The translations under genes were made by a program, and so were the position numbers. The notes below the pieces were generated by a model that made no database searches, had not been told where the DNA came from, and saw only the letters and a program-made list of their open reading frames with translations. From a virus: a DNA stretch of 64,000 nt. Where the stretch lies: the IMG/VR virus record IMGVR_UViG_3300040801_004034, positions 124,001-188,000 of that record. One strand, 5' to 3'. Position 1 is the stretch's first letter; each line of letters starts with the position of its first letter. Positions 25,846-34,394 of the stretch are shown piece after piece.

Positions 25846-27342
25846 TTAACCGAAGTACACGCTATCGCTAGCTGGTGTAAACGCTTGACCAAGACCTGCA
25901 ACAACCACAACGTGGTAGTAGAGGTTTGCCCCGAAGATATTGTCAACAACTCCATAACGAGTAAGCATACCAACACGTGGTGCAAAATCGTTAGGACCCA
26001 TTGTACGTTGAACCATCACAGGGATGTATGGGCAGTAAATGATACCAGTGTCGTAAAACTCTGGACCCTTGTAGCCAAGTAACGCGTATTCTGGAGCACC
26101 TGAATTTGAGTTGCTAAGGTCGTTTCCAACATAGCCACCTTCTGTACGAGTGTCACGGTATACGTTAAAACGACCACCAAGATTACCGATCTTTGCCACA
26201 CCAACTGGTTGTGTATTAACACTACCTTGTACATTTACCCACTGGAATTCAGGGAGCATTTCTAAGATAGCGCAAACACGTGGAGTAGCAACGATGAAGT
26301 TAGCAGCACCACGGCGATTTCTCACTGCGATACGATTTGCTTCGATGATAAGCTTCTGGTAGAAGTCACGATTACGTTCAACTAACCAACGACCGTCAGC
26401 AGATGCCGGACTCCATACAGAGTATCCATTTCCTGCACCGGCTTCAATAGCAACTTGAATCATACGCATAAGCATTTCACGGTCGATTTCGGCCTGAATT
26501 TCGTACGACATAGCGTTTGTCAATTCAGTATCGATATCGATACCATTCATGTTCATAAGGTCTTGTTCAAGTTCTACCGACCAGCGTGCGCCAAGACGAC
26601 GTGTACCTGCTTCAACAGCTGTCTTTTCAAAAGAAACTTCCATTGTAGGAATGTTACCAGTGATTTCAAACTGATTAAGCAATGCAGCAACACCGTTATC
26701 GCGTGCGTTCGTAGCACCAATGCTTTGACCTTCGATAGTCGCACCAGATAGGTAAGACGATGATGTACCTGTATATCCTGTGTTAAGATATTGGTAACCA
26801 GCTTCTTTTTCTGCAGCCGCTGCGAGAGCAGCTGCTTGACCTGTTGGTGAATTACCAGCAGTAGCACGATTGTTATCGATACCATTACCAAGTGTTTCAC
26901 CGCTGTAGCGGTAACGTAGAGCAAATGCAAGACCTACTGGTCCTGCCATCGGTTGAACACCGACGAGTTCGTTAGTTATAAGTTCGGGAAAAGTACGGCG
27001 AATCATTGGAATCAAGATCTTTGGAAGACGTGCATCACCTGCAGCATATTGGTCAGTACCTGGGGTACCACCAACGTTACCTGCGTAACCAAAGTTGTTA
27101 CCAACTGCACCACCAGATCCAGCTGTGTTAGCAACACCTGAAGGTGTGTAACCTGGACCGGCTTCTTGAATGCAGTAGGCTTCTTGGTTTTCAAGTAGCA
27201 TAGCTGTGTTAAGGCGAGTATGTGCGTCTTCGATCGGAGCTACATTCTTTGAAGTGTAATCCAATACAGGACCCCACTTCTCAACAAGTAACTTCGCTCT
27301 TGATTCATTAATATAAGCTTGAGTAGGACTAATTCTATTCAT
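25846..27342 (-). CDS. Major capsid protein, T4 gp23-like
   Basis: 498 aa. Recognisable gp23 segments: NELVGVQPMAGPVGLAFALR, GTRRLGARWSVELEQDL, EIQAEIDREMLMRMI, NFIVATPRVCAIL, GPEFYDTGIIYCPYIP and RVGMLTRYGVV. The ATG chosen gives MNRISPTQAYINE, with the polar N-terminal part that would be removed by the gp21 protease. The longer frame upstream lacks a proper start. A purine-rich AAAAGGAAAAAACG precedes it. Last gene of the head operon, followed by a terminator. Confidence 0.95.
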   Translation of the reverse strand: MNRISPTQAYINESRAKLLVEKWGPVLDYTSKNVAPIEDAHTRLNTAMLLENQEAYCIQEAGPGYTPSGVANTAGSGGAVGNNFGYAGNVGGTPGTDQYAAGDARLPKILIPMIRRTFPELITNELVGVQPMAGPVGLAFALRYRYSGETLGNGIDNNRATAGNSPTGQAAALAAAAEKEAGYQYLNTGYTGTSSSYLSGATIEGQSIGATNARDNGVAALLNQFEITGNIPTMEVSFEKTAVEAGTRRLGARWSVELEQDLMNMNGIDIDTELTNAMSYEIQAEIDREMLMRMIQVAIEAGAGNGYSVWSPASADGRWLVERNRDFYQKLIIEANRIAVRNRRGAANFIVATPRVCAILEMLPEFQWVNVQGSVNTQPVGVAKIGNLGGRFNVYRDTRTEGGYVGNDLSNSNSGAPEYALLGYKGPEFYDTGIIYCPYIPVMVQRTMGPNDFAPRVGMLTRYGVVDNIFGANLYYHVVVVAGLGQAFTPASDSVYFG

Positions 27343-27441
27343 AATTTTTCGTTTTTTCCTTTTATTCGACCCCAAAGAGTTAGTGTATAACTCTAGGTAA
27401 CTCAGGATAACCTAAATATTTCTTCTTGCGAAAATTGGTTA

Positions 27442-28332
27442 TTAGTACTTAGATAGTTCTGATAGATAACTTGCTGGCACTGTATTTTCAGAAACTAACT
27501 CTTGCTTAGCAGGTTGTTTCTTCTCAGTGATCACACGATCTACCTTTTCCTTAGTACTGAAAGCTTCTGTTTTGAGCTCCTCAAGTCTGTCCACTTCTTT
27601 TTTCTTAAAGAGCTTTACAGTATAGTCGAAGTTTTCTGTGATAAAGTTATAATCCTTATCTGCGAATGCCTTCTTCACATATGTTTTCGCTCTTTCATCA
27701 AGTTTGGCAACTCTCTCTTCCAAGAATAATCTCTTTTTAAGATCATCATTCTCTTTCAATATTTGCGCATTCTTTTTGCGAACAGACTCAAGCTCATTTG
27801 AAGCTTCACTTATTTGTTTTTGACCATCTTTTACAGCTTCTTTAATAGCTTCTTTTTCAAGAGCACTATCAACTGCAAGGTGATGTCTAAGACCTTCTAA
27901 AATTTTAGCTGCTTTCTTATTCTTCACAGCTTCTTGAATATCAGCTGATGGAATTTTATTTTCGATATAAACATCGATAAATTCAGAAATTGATTCAACA
28001 AGATCGCCTTTGAAAAGCTTTGCATCTTCGTTGATTGCTTTTTCGTAACGAGAAACAACAAGTTTAAGTTTTGCTGTTCTATCTTTGTCGATAGCTTCAA
28101 CAACATTCTTAAGTTTCTTACTATGATCAGTATCAATAGCTTCAATAACTTGCTTTAACTTCTTTGTATAAAGTTCGTCTTGTTCGTTAAGAGCTTTTTC
28201 GACATGAATTTGAACACGATCTTTTACACGATCTTCAAATGCTTCTTCGATTTGGTTAAGTACATTTTCATCGAGAGCACCGTCTGTTGCTTCGCTTAAA
28301 GTCTTTTTGATATCTTGTTTTTTGTTACCCAT
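27442..28332 (-). CDS. Prohead core scaffold, gp22-like
   Basis: 296 aa, almost wholly alpha-helical and charged, with coiled-coil repeats (KKLKQVIEAIDTDHSKKLK, then KKNAQILKENDDLKKRL). Position between protease and capsid genes, size and composition match T4 gp22. It shapes the prohead and is degraded by the protease. Confidence 0.85.
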   Translation of the reverse strand: MGNKKQDIKKTLSEATDGALDENVLNQIEEAFEDRVKDRVQIHVEKALNEQDELYTKKLKQVIEAIDTDHSKKLKNVVEAIDKDRTAKLKLVVSRYEKAINEDAKLFKGDLVESISEFIDVYIENKIPSADIQEAVKNKKAAKILEGLRHHLAVDSALEKEAIKEAVKDGQKQISEASNELESVRKKNAQILKENDDLKKRLFLEERVAKLDERAKTYVKKAFADKDYNFITENFDYTVKLFKKKEVDRLEELKTEAFSTKEKVDRVITEKKQPAKQELVSENTVPASYLSELSKY

Positions 28333-28334
28333 GA

Positions 28335-28484
28335 TTAAAATAATTTACGTTTATTATTACTTATGATCTGACGAGCTATTTTCCTATCAACAACCGTTTT
28401 TAAATTTTTGCTTGCAGCTTGATAGTTTTTCTCGTTCACGTTTTTAATGAACTCAATAATCTGCTTTTGTTGTGTCGTTGCCAT
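28335..28484 (-). CDS. Small basic prohead core protein, 49 aa
   Basis: Begins MATTQQKQIIEFIKNVNEKN and ends NNKRKLF; basic and helical. A late-type TAAATAATTAAAA precedes the ATG. T4 has small core proteins (gp67, gp68) in this cluster, so a similar role is inferred from position. The stop almost touches the scaffold start. Confidence 0.7.
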   Translation of the reverse strand: MATTQQKQIIEFIKNVNEKNYQAASKNLKTVVDRKIARQIISNNKRKLF

Positions 28485-28528
28485 TTTTAATTATTTATAG
28501 TATGTTATTGTTTTTTCTGATAAAAATA

Positions 28529-29197
28529 TTAAAGTGTTTTCAAAAACTGAATAATATTTTCTGTTAAATACTCTTTTGTGTGCTTTTTCGGTAGTGTAAT
28601 TAAACCATTCTCAAATTTATCATATGCTTCTTCAAATTGACCATATTTGTTTAGAACGTATTGCTTTGATTCAAGAATACCATTAACGAATGCATTTGAA
28701 AAGGATGGATCAGCTACACAATCGATTGCTACAAGTTTAAAATCCTTTACACGGTTGATACCTTCTTGACCAGATTCTGGAATAAGTTGCCCAAGTGCTC
28801 TTGAACTCATACCAACACGAACACCATCATTAATAAGCGATCTAACAACGAGACCTTTTGGTGTTGAGAGAACTTTACTCTTACCAATGAAAACATTACC
28901 TTCTTGTGTAAGCTCTGTTACAACGTGACATGCTCTTTCAAGATCAACTTCTGCTGATGTTGGGTGGTTCAGTTCCCCACAAGCGCGACCAGTCATAACC
29001 ATCTCCTTATTATAACGAGCAATTTCAGTTACCATCTCGTTAAGTGTATAGATTCTGTTATTCTTATTAACACCTTCAGCCATCATGTATGGACCTTTGA
29101 TGAAAAAGTTTCTTTCGTCTTTACCGTTTTTATCTTCAACGATATACTCGAATTCTTGTTCAGGAGCGGATTTTTCTACTATAAGATGATGACTCAT
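28529..29197 (-). CDS. Prohead protease, gp21-like
   Basis: 222 aa. The catalytic His lies in GELNHPTSAEV and the Ser in GMSSRALGQL, as in the T4 gp21 (U9) serine proteases. Matures the prohead by cleaving scaffold and capsid N-termini. Start follows GATAAATAATTGTA, a late promoter. Confidence 0.93.
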   Translation of the reverse strand: MSHHLIVEKSAPEQEFEYIVEDKNGKDERNFFIKGPYMMAEGVNKNNRIYTLNEMVTEIARYNKEMVMTGRACGELNHPTSAEVDLERACHVVTELTQEGNVFIGKSKVLSTPKGLVVRSLINDGVRVGMSSRALGQLIPESGQEGINRVKDFKLVAIDCVADPSFSNAFVNGILESKQYVLNKYGQFEEAYDKFENGLITLPKKHTKEYLTENIIQFLKTL

Positions 29198-29219
29198 TAC
29201 AATTATTTATCGTTCCCTT

Positions 29220-29675
29220 TCAAATATTTAACTCTTTTTCTGTAAGAACTACAAATTTAAACCCATTTCTCTTACACCATTCATCAGCATACTTCCATTT
29301 AGCTTGGTTTCTCAACCATTCAGACTGTTCATATATAATAGTGCTTTTCTTTTTACGTTTACTTGGTGTTGGTGGTTTGGTCTGGCTACTTGGTTTGATT
29401 TCAACTAAAAATTTGACGAGTTTCCCTTGCTTATCTTCAAATAGAATATACCCATCAACATAGTACTTGTGCATTTTGTTGTCTAAAGGACTTATATACG
29501 GTATAATAAAGCACTCGTTATTCCATTGTTTAACAAATGGGTTATGATCACACCATCTGAAAAATTTTAACTCAAAACTTGATCTATAAAACGGTGTATT
29601 TTCCCCATTATATTTTTTACCATTTTTTGGTATGTACGGACCTTGTTTATACTTTTTCTTATGTTTATAGTTCAT
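29220..29675 (-). CDS. Head-completion protein, T4 gp4 family
   Basis: 151 aa. FYRSSFELKFFRWCDHNP, then WNNECFIIPYISPLD and KFLVEIKPSSQTKPP match gp4 (TnsA-like nuclease fold, catalytic E/D-x-K in VEIKP). In T4 it completes DNA-filled heads. A basic N-terminus (MNYKHKKKYKQG). Confidence 0.9.
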   Translation of the reverse strand: MNYKHKKKYKQGPYIPKNGKKYNGENTPFYRSSFELKFFRWCDHNPFVKQWNNECFIIPYISPLDNKMHKYYVDGYILFEDKQGKLVKFLVEIKPSSQTKPPTPSKRKKKSTIIYEQSEWLRNQAKWKYADEWCKRNGFKFVVLTEKELNI

Positions 29676-29703
29676 CTTTAATGTTATTTAGATAAATACT
29701 TAG

Positions 29704-30441
29704 ATGCAGTCGTTTAGTAAATTTTATGAGAACTATTTTCAATACAGTGAAGAATTGAACCCGAAGGTATGGGACGGGTTCACAATTAAACCAAACATTA
29801 GAGAAAAGCTTATTGTAATAGCAAAAGATTTTTATGATTCTCTGGAGCTAGATGCAAAATTTACCGACATACAATTGACCGGTTCATTATCAAATTTTAA
29901 TTATACACAATATTCTGATTTCGATTTACATATACTTCTTGATTTTAAAGATATAAATGATGATGAAGGTCTGGTTAAACAAGCATTAGATGGTAAGCGT
30001 TTTATATGGAATAGTAGACATAACATAATGATTCAAGGGTATGAAGTTGAAGTTTATTTACAGGACAACAGCGAGCCGCATATTGCTTCAGGTCTTTACT
30101 CATTGTTAAATGATAAATGGTTAGTTAAACCAACATATGACCCTCCTCATGTTGATGAACGAGATGTAAGTAAAAAAGCTCGTGAGTATGAGAAACTTAT
30201 TGATCAACTCGTTAGTAAAGTTGAAAGCGCACCTCTTGGTGATCCTATAAATGAAGAATACTATGAATATGGTAAACGTATAAAAGATCGTATTCAAAAG
30301 ATGAGAAAGAGTGGTCTTGCTACAGGTGGTGAGTTTAGCGTAGAAAATCTCGCATTTAAACAGCTTCGTAATAGCAAATCTATCCAAGATCTTATCGATG
30401 CAACAAATACAGCATACGATAAAATATATAGCGAAGGTTAG
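29704..30441 (+). CDS. Nucleotidyltransferase-fold protein
   Basis: 245 aa, opposite in direction to its neighbours, preceded by GATAAATACTTAG. TGSLSNFNYTQYSDFDLHIL is the GS...DxD motif of the polymerase-beta-type nucleotidyltransferases, and VEVYLQDN supplies a third acidic residue. Related phage proteins of unknown substrate exist. Distantly resembles the protein at 61838 in fold only. Confidence 0.75.
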   Translation: MQSFSKFYENYFQYSEELNPKVWDGFTIKPNIREKLIVIAKDFYDSLELDAKFTDIQLTGSLSNFNYTQYSDFDLHILLDFKDINDDEGLVKQALDGKRFIWNSRHNIMIQGYEVEVYLQDNSEPHIASGLYSLLNDKWLVKPTYDPPHVDERDVSKKAREYEKLIDQLVSKVESAPLGDPINEEYYEYGKRIKDRIQKMRKSGLATGGEFSVENLAFKQLRNSKSIQDLIDATNTAYDKIYSEG

Positions 30442-31457
30442 TTCGAAATTTTGTTAATGAAGTCTGTGTAATCTTTATCTATTATAACGATGTAGTCATA
30501 TTGTGATTTTTTTGCAGCATCGAATTTTTCTGCTCGAGTGCGCTTGAAAGTGTATAACGATTTTATTTCAACCTGTAAATTAAATTTCGGGATGAAAAAA
30601 TCAGGATAATAAAATCTTTCTTTATTATCTGCAATATACTGTATTCTCGGAGCATCATACTCTATTTCAGTTTCATTTAAAATGTTATTATAAAAAATGA
30701 AATCTAAAAAATGATCTTCATATCCTTGAACAAATATGATCTTACCGCTCGGTAGAGTGTATTTTTTCGATCTATAACTGCGGTTCAACTTATTACGGAG
30801 ATTTGTCTCATCTTTATTTCTCATCTGTATTGAAAGTCTCTTACTACGAATCGTAACACCATTATCGGTGAGTGTTTTTCTTATATAGTACACACTTACA
30901 TCATATTTTACTTTAAGTTCACCAATAGATAAACCATTATTGTAATCACATATAATGATATCCTTTTTTGCTTTACTTTTTACTAACGATTGTTTCCGTT
31001 TTTTCTGTAATATGATTCCGTGTAATTTTAAAACTGATCTTACACCAGATGTTGGTATATCGTAAACTTTTGCAACATCAGCTATTACAGATCGTTGATT
31101 ATAAATCGATAACGCAGCTTCATATTCGGTATACAATTTATAGTATTTTTCATTTTTAATAATGCTTCTATTCAGATTTTGGACTGGGATACCACGCTCA
31201 TCTAATAACTTCATGAAATATGATTTTGAAAATCCATATTTATTTAAAGTTGCTGACAGAATAGGGTAGTCTTGATAATACTGAATAGCTTCCTCAATTA
31301 AATGATCGCGTTTTTTATTACCATAAACAGGAATACCGTGGTTATGCATGATTTTCAAAACTGTTGCCTCAGCTATACTAAAATCATTAGCCACACTTAA
31401 TGCACATTTTCGAATCTTATATGCGTCTATTATATCACTTTCTGTTTGTCTATTCAT
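30438..31457 (-). CDS. Homing endonuclease, EDxHD/Vsr-like, with repeated HTH domains
   Basis: 339 aa. Residues 1-220 contain about five helix-turn-helix-like repeats (SVANDFSIAEATVLKIMHNH, DVAKVYDIPTSGVRSVLKLH, ELKVKYDVSVYYIRKTL). The C-terminal nuclease has QGYEDHFLDFI, then YYPDFFIPKFNLQVEIKS, a PD-(D/E)xK core of the I-Bth0305I/Vsr kind. Inserted between head genes gp4 and gp13, with its own TAAATAAATAACTATA promoter. Confidence 0.82.
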   Translation of the reverse strand: MNRQTESDIIDAYKIRKCALSVANDFSIAEATVLKIMHNHGIPVYGNKKRDHLIEEAIQYYQDYPILSATLNKYGFSKSYFMKLLDERGIPVQNLNRSIIKNEKYYKLYTEYEAALSIYNQRSVIADVAKVYDIPTSGVRSVLKLHGIILQKKRKQSLVKSKAKKDIIICDYNNGLSIGELKVKYDVSVYYIRKTLTDNGVTIRSKRLSIQMRNKDETNLRNKLNRSYRSKKYTLPSGKIIFVQGYEDHFLDFIFYNNILNETEIEYDAPRIQYIADNKERFYYPDFFIPKFNLQVEIKSLYTFKRTRAEKFDAAKKSQYDYIVIIDKDYTDFINKISN

Positions 31458-31503
31458 TATAGTTATTTATTTAAACAACTACAAAAAACAACGTCGTGAA
31501 GCA

Positions 31504-32748
31504 TCAACCTAACATAGTGTTCAATGCACCGCTTGTATAAATATTGTGTATAATATTATATATTGGTATTAATGCTGCTGCCCAAGCTCCCACAAAAAAG
31601 ACAGGTGGAGCTGCGTCCCCATACCCGCCTTCTTGGATATTCTGTTCTAGCGCTTTCTTCTCGTCAAGACCTTGTGTCATTAGATCGGTAGAGTTTAACG
31701 TTCCACCACCAAACAATGTGATGTTACCATACTTGCCTCGTACGCTTGCTACAGTCATCTTCGTTAAAGCAAGTGCATAGTTATACACCCATTGCTCTTT
31801 TATAACATCTCTGATAGGTCTTTCAACATAACAGCTTATAACTCCGTAGAATCTACTTGCAGATGTACCACTGTTTCGTGGTTGCGGATACATTCTAAGC
31901 AATTGTGTTCTTGGATCGAACGTATAGCTACGATTAATTGCAAGCATTTTCTCACGAGTTTCCATCCACTCTTTCATTGTATACCAACTTACTAAGTCGA
32001 AACCGTAATTACCCATTGAATAACTGAAGTATGTTTGCTGTGCTAATGTTTGTTCAATAGTAAAGAGAGTGTTAATACCATTTGATGAACCTTCTTCAAA
32101 GTTAATTACATCGATTACCTTTCTATAATCCATCAAGTCGTAATCAAATGAATTCATGAATCTGTTTCGGTTACCTTCCTTTGTACCTTTAATAGTAAAC
32201 CCTTTTGGTGTTTGAGCTACAAAGTATTGAGCTAATGCTGAATTAGATTCAACAACTGTGTTGTAAATTTCGGTCAGTAAAAGCTGATACTCAAATACAC
32301 CATCTGAAAGTGGTGATGATAATGATGAGACACTTGTAAAATAAGAACCAGGTATTGCACTTGTACATACATACGTTGTATCTAATGATATCGTATCAGG
32401 TTCATCAGCATATGTAGAAAAATCTTTACTCTCTGTTTTAAATTGAACTTGTTCTGTAAATGTATCGCTATTTTGAAGAGTGAAAAGATGGTCTAATCTC
32501 ACACCTTTATTCTTTTCATATAAATCACTATCAAATACCAGATATTCTTGTGTGTATCCAGCATACTTTGTGAACCATTCGACAGCAATACTAATATTTT
32601 CGTATAGAGAATCCCGATGAATTTCAATGTTTATGAACGGGTAGCCTAATGATCTAAGTATGCGTTCAGCCAGATCGTTATATGATTCGATTTTGTTGTT
32701 TAAATTGGTTGACTGAAAAGCTGATACCGGTTGTATTTCACATGCCAT
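31504..32748 (-). CDS. Neck protein, T4 gp13-like
   Basis: 414 aa, longer than T4 gp13 (309). LGYPFINIEIHRDSLYENI and AVEWFTKYAGY, QEYLVFD match the start of gp13; a central SMGNYGFDLVSWYTMKEW and YNYALALTKMTVASVRGKYG follow. Joins head and tail. Start preceded by GATTAAATATTTTA. Confidence 0.83.
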   Translation of the reverse strand: MACEIQPVSAFQSTNLNNKIESYNDLAERILRSLGYPFINIEIHRDSLYENISIAVEWFTKYAGYTQEYLVFDSDLYEKNKGVRLDHLFTLQNSDTFTEQVQFKTESKDFSTYADEPDTISLDTTYVCTSAIPGSYFTSVSSLSSPLSDGVFEYQLLLTEIYNTVVESNSALAQYFVAQTPKGFTIKGTKEGNRNRFMNSFDYDLMDYRKVIDVINFEEGSSNGINTLFTIEQTLAQQTYFSYSMGNYGFDLVSWYTMKEWMETREKMLAINRSYTFDPRTQLLRMYPQPRNSGTSASRFYGVISCYVERPIRDVIKEQWVYNYALALTKMTVASVRGKYGNITLFGGGTLNSTDLMTQGLDEKKALEQNIQEGGYGDAAPPVFFVGAWAAALIPIYNIIHNIYTSGALNTMLG

Positions 32749-32832
32749 TAAAATATTTAATCAAACAAAAATATTGTTATATAGGTCTAAAAAATATACT
32801 AAACACATTACTTGTTTTTATAAGTATTGACA

Positions 32833-33519
32833 ATGGAACAACTAAGAAATTCTTCTACACCTTTTAAGGTAGTACTATCATTAGTATTAGCAGTTATAAC
32901 AGCGAGCGGAGGCTGGTTAGCTGCTTACTATAATTATCAAGCGCAACTTTCACACCAACGAGCTGAAATTGAAGTTGCAGCGCTCGAAATGGGTAAGGTA
33001 CAAAAAAATCTATCTTTTGGTGAATATTTAGCTGATTGGGACGAGACAGAATTGATGATAGCTGACTTGATTGATAGCACAAATATAAGCCGGTTTCTTT
33101 TAATGAAAGCATGGAATGGTTCAGTTGATCCAAAGTGGTCAACTGCTACATTTCAGATAAGAGAAAGCAATCAAAAAGTATTTAATTATGTTCATGTCGA
33201 TTTAGATGCTGATTATGTTAATAGATTGCGTGAAATTATGATCAATGAGTACGCTGTTTTATACACTGATAACTTACCGAATTCACTAATAAAATCAATT
33301 TATATGAATGAAAATGTCGGTAGTGCACTATGGGCAATGATCGGTCAAAGAGAAGAACCTGGTGGTCATGTTGTACACACATATGTATCATTTGCAACAC
33401 AAAATGGTGATATACTAGATGAAAATACAATTACACAAGCACGTTTAGTTGTGAGCAGAATCAAAGCAAATGCAGCAGAGTATAGACGCGTTCATGGTTA
33501 CTCACCATATTCAGATTAA
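32833..33519 (+). CDS. Membrane-anchored protein, 228 aa
   Basis: A single N-terminal membrane helix (VVLSLVLAVITASGGWLAAYY) and a soluble domain that ends VVSRIKANAAEYRRVHGYSP. The soluble part has a GAF- or PAS-like pattern, but I cannot assign it. ATG chosen because TATAAGTATTGACA (late promoter) lies directly upstream. First of four + strand late genes set within the minus-strand head module. Confidence 0.72.
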   Translation: MEQLRNSSTPFKVVLSLVLAVITASGGWLAAYYNYQAQLSHQRAEIEVAALEMGKVQKNLSFGEYLADWDETELMIADLIDSTNISRFLLMKAWNGSVDPKWSTATFQIRESNQKVFNYVHVDLDADYVNRLREIMINEYAVLYTDNLPNSLIKSIYMNENVGSALWAMIGQREEPGGHVVHTYVSFATQNGDILDENTITQARLVVSRIKANAAEYRRVHGYSPYSD

Positions 33520-33532
33520 ACATAAATAATGT

Positions 33533-34021
33533 ATGCCCTGGATATCGTCAGAAATTCATTATGAACGAGTAAATATCAAGAAGAAAACGATCTTTGGTTG
33601 GAGACGTAAATTAGGATATCGTTTAACAAAAGATCTCAGATATAAAGCTGGTGATGGTGTTTTTTATGTTTTAAAACGTGGTTATATTTGGGACGGCCCA
33701 TCATACCCAAATTGGCTTAGTTGGATTATAGGTGATAAAACAACGGATGGTGCATTAGCTGCATCAGCATTCCATGACATTCATAATAAGATACCAGCTC
33801 GTTATGTTACATATAACAGTGATAAATCACAAAAAATGTATTATGTAACAATGTCTATTAAAGATGGTGCTGCATTTTATGATAAACTGCTTGATGAATG
33901 GCCGGATAGTAACCAAACAGTGAAAGGATGGCAATCCAACACACAACGATTTGGTTTAATAGTTTTTCAGCCAATATATCGTCTGTTGAATGATAATGAA
34001 GATTGGCTACTGGATGAATAA
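33533..34021 (+). CDS. DUF1353-like protein
   Basis: 162 aa. RGYIWDGPSYPNWLSWIIGD and GALAASAFHDIHN match the DUF1353 pattern (WDG, then HD). Function of the family is unknown; often found in phage late regions. ATG preceded by CATAAATAATGT. Confidence 0.75.
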   Translation: MPWISSEIHYERVNIKKKTIFGWRRKLGYRLTKDLRYKAGDGVFYVLKRGYIWDGPSYPNWLSWIIGDKTTDGALAASAFHDIHNKIPARYVTYNSDKSQKMYYVTMSIKDGAAFYDKLLDEWPDSNQTVKGWQSNTQRFGLIVFQPIYRLLNDNEDWLLDE

Positions 34022-34029
34022 ATAATTAT

Positions 34030-34227
34030 ATGAGCATGTTAAGAAAAATAAAACGTTTTTTCAATCTTCCGATCGTTGAATGGGTTGAAAACACACAAAA
34101 AAATACAAGTAATGAAGCTGATGAATATCTTTATATTTTTTCACCAACTGAAGGTGACCTTATGTTAACAATCGGAGATGTTAAAGCAGCTAAAAAGCTC
34201 GCAAGTAAAAATAACGAGGATAAATAA
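34030..34227 (+). CDS. Small hypothetical protein, 65 aa
   Basis: Begins MSMLRKIKRFFNLPIVEWV; promoter TAAATAATTAT directly before the ATG. Amphipathic N-terminus, possibly membrane-associated. Unknown. Confidence 0.65.
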   Translation: MSMLRKIKRFFNLPIVEWVENTQKNTSNEADEYLYIFSPTEGDLMLTIGDVKAAKKLASKNNEDK

Positions 34228-34231
34228 TATT

Positions 34232-34390
34232 ATGCCATTACATACAACACTAGTACCACCTGCATCAGGTGGAAGCATGACAACGGGTTATCTAGAAGAT
34301 TTCATGAACACCACGGTAACTGCAGCTTCAGGGACTTTGATTCAAGTACTTGACGCAAGTGGTCGTCTTCTTCTTGTATGGTCTGATTAA
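34232..34390 (+). CDS. Small late protein, 52 aa
   Basis: MPLHTTLVPPASGGSMTTGY, then LIQVLDASGRLLLV. The ATG follows GATAAATAATATT. The sequence looks like a small structural or head-decoration-type peptide, but this is only an impression. Confidence 0.6.
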   Translation: MPLHTTLVPPASGGSMTTGYLEDFMNTTVTAASGTLIQVLDASGRLLLVWSD

Positions 34391-34394
34391 ACCT

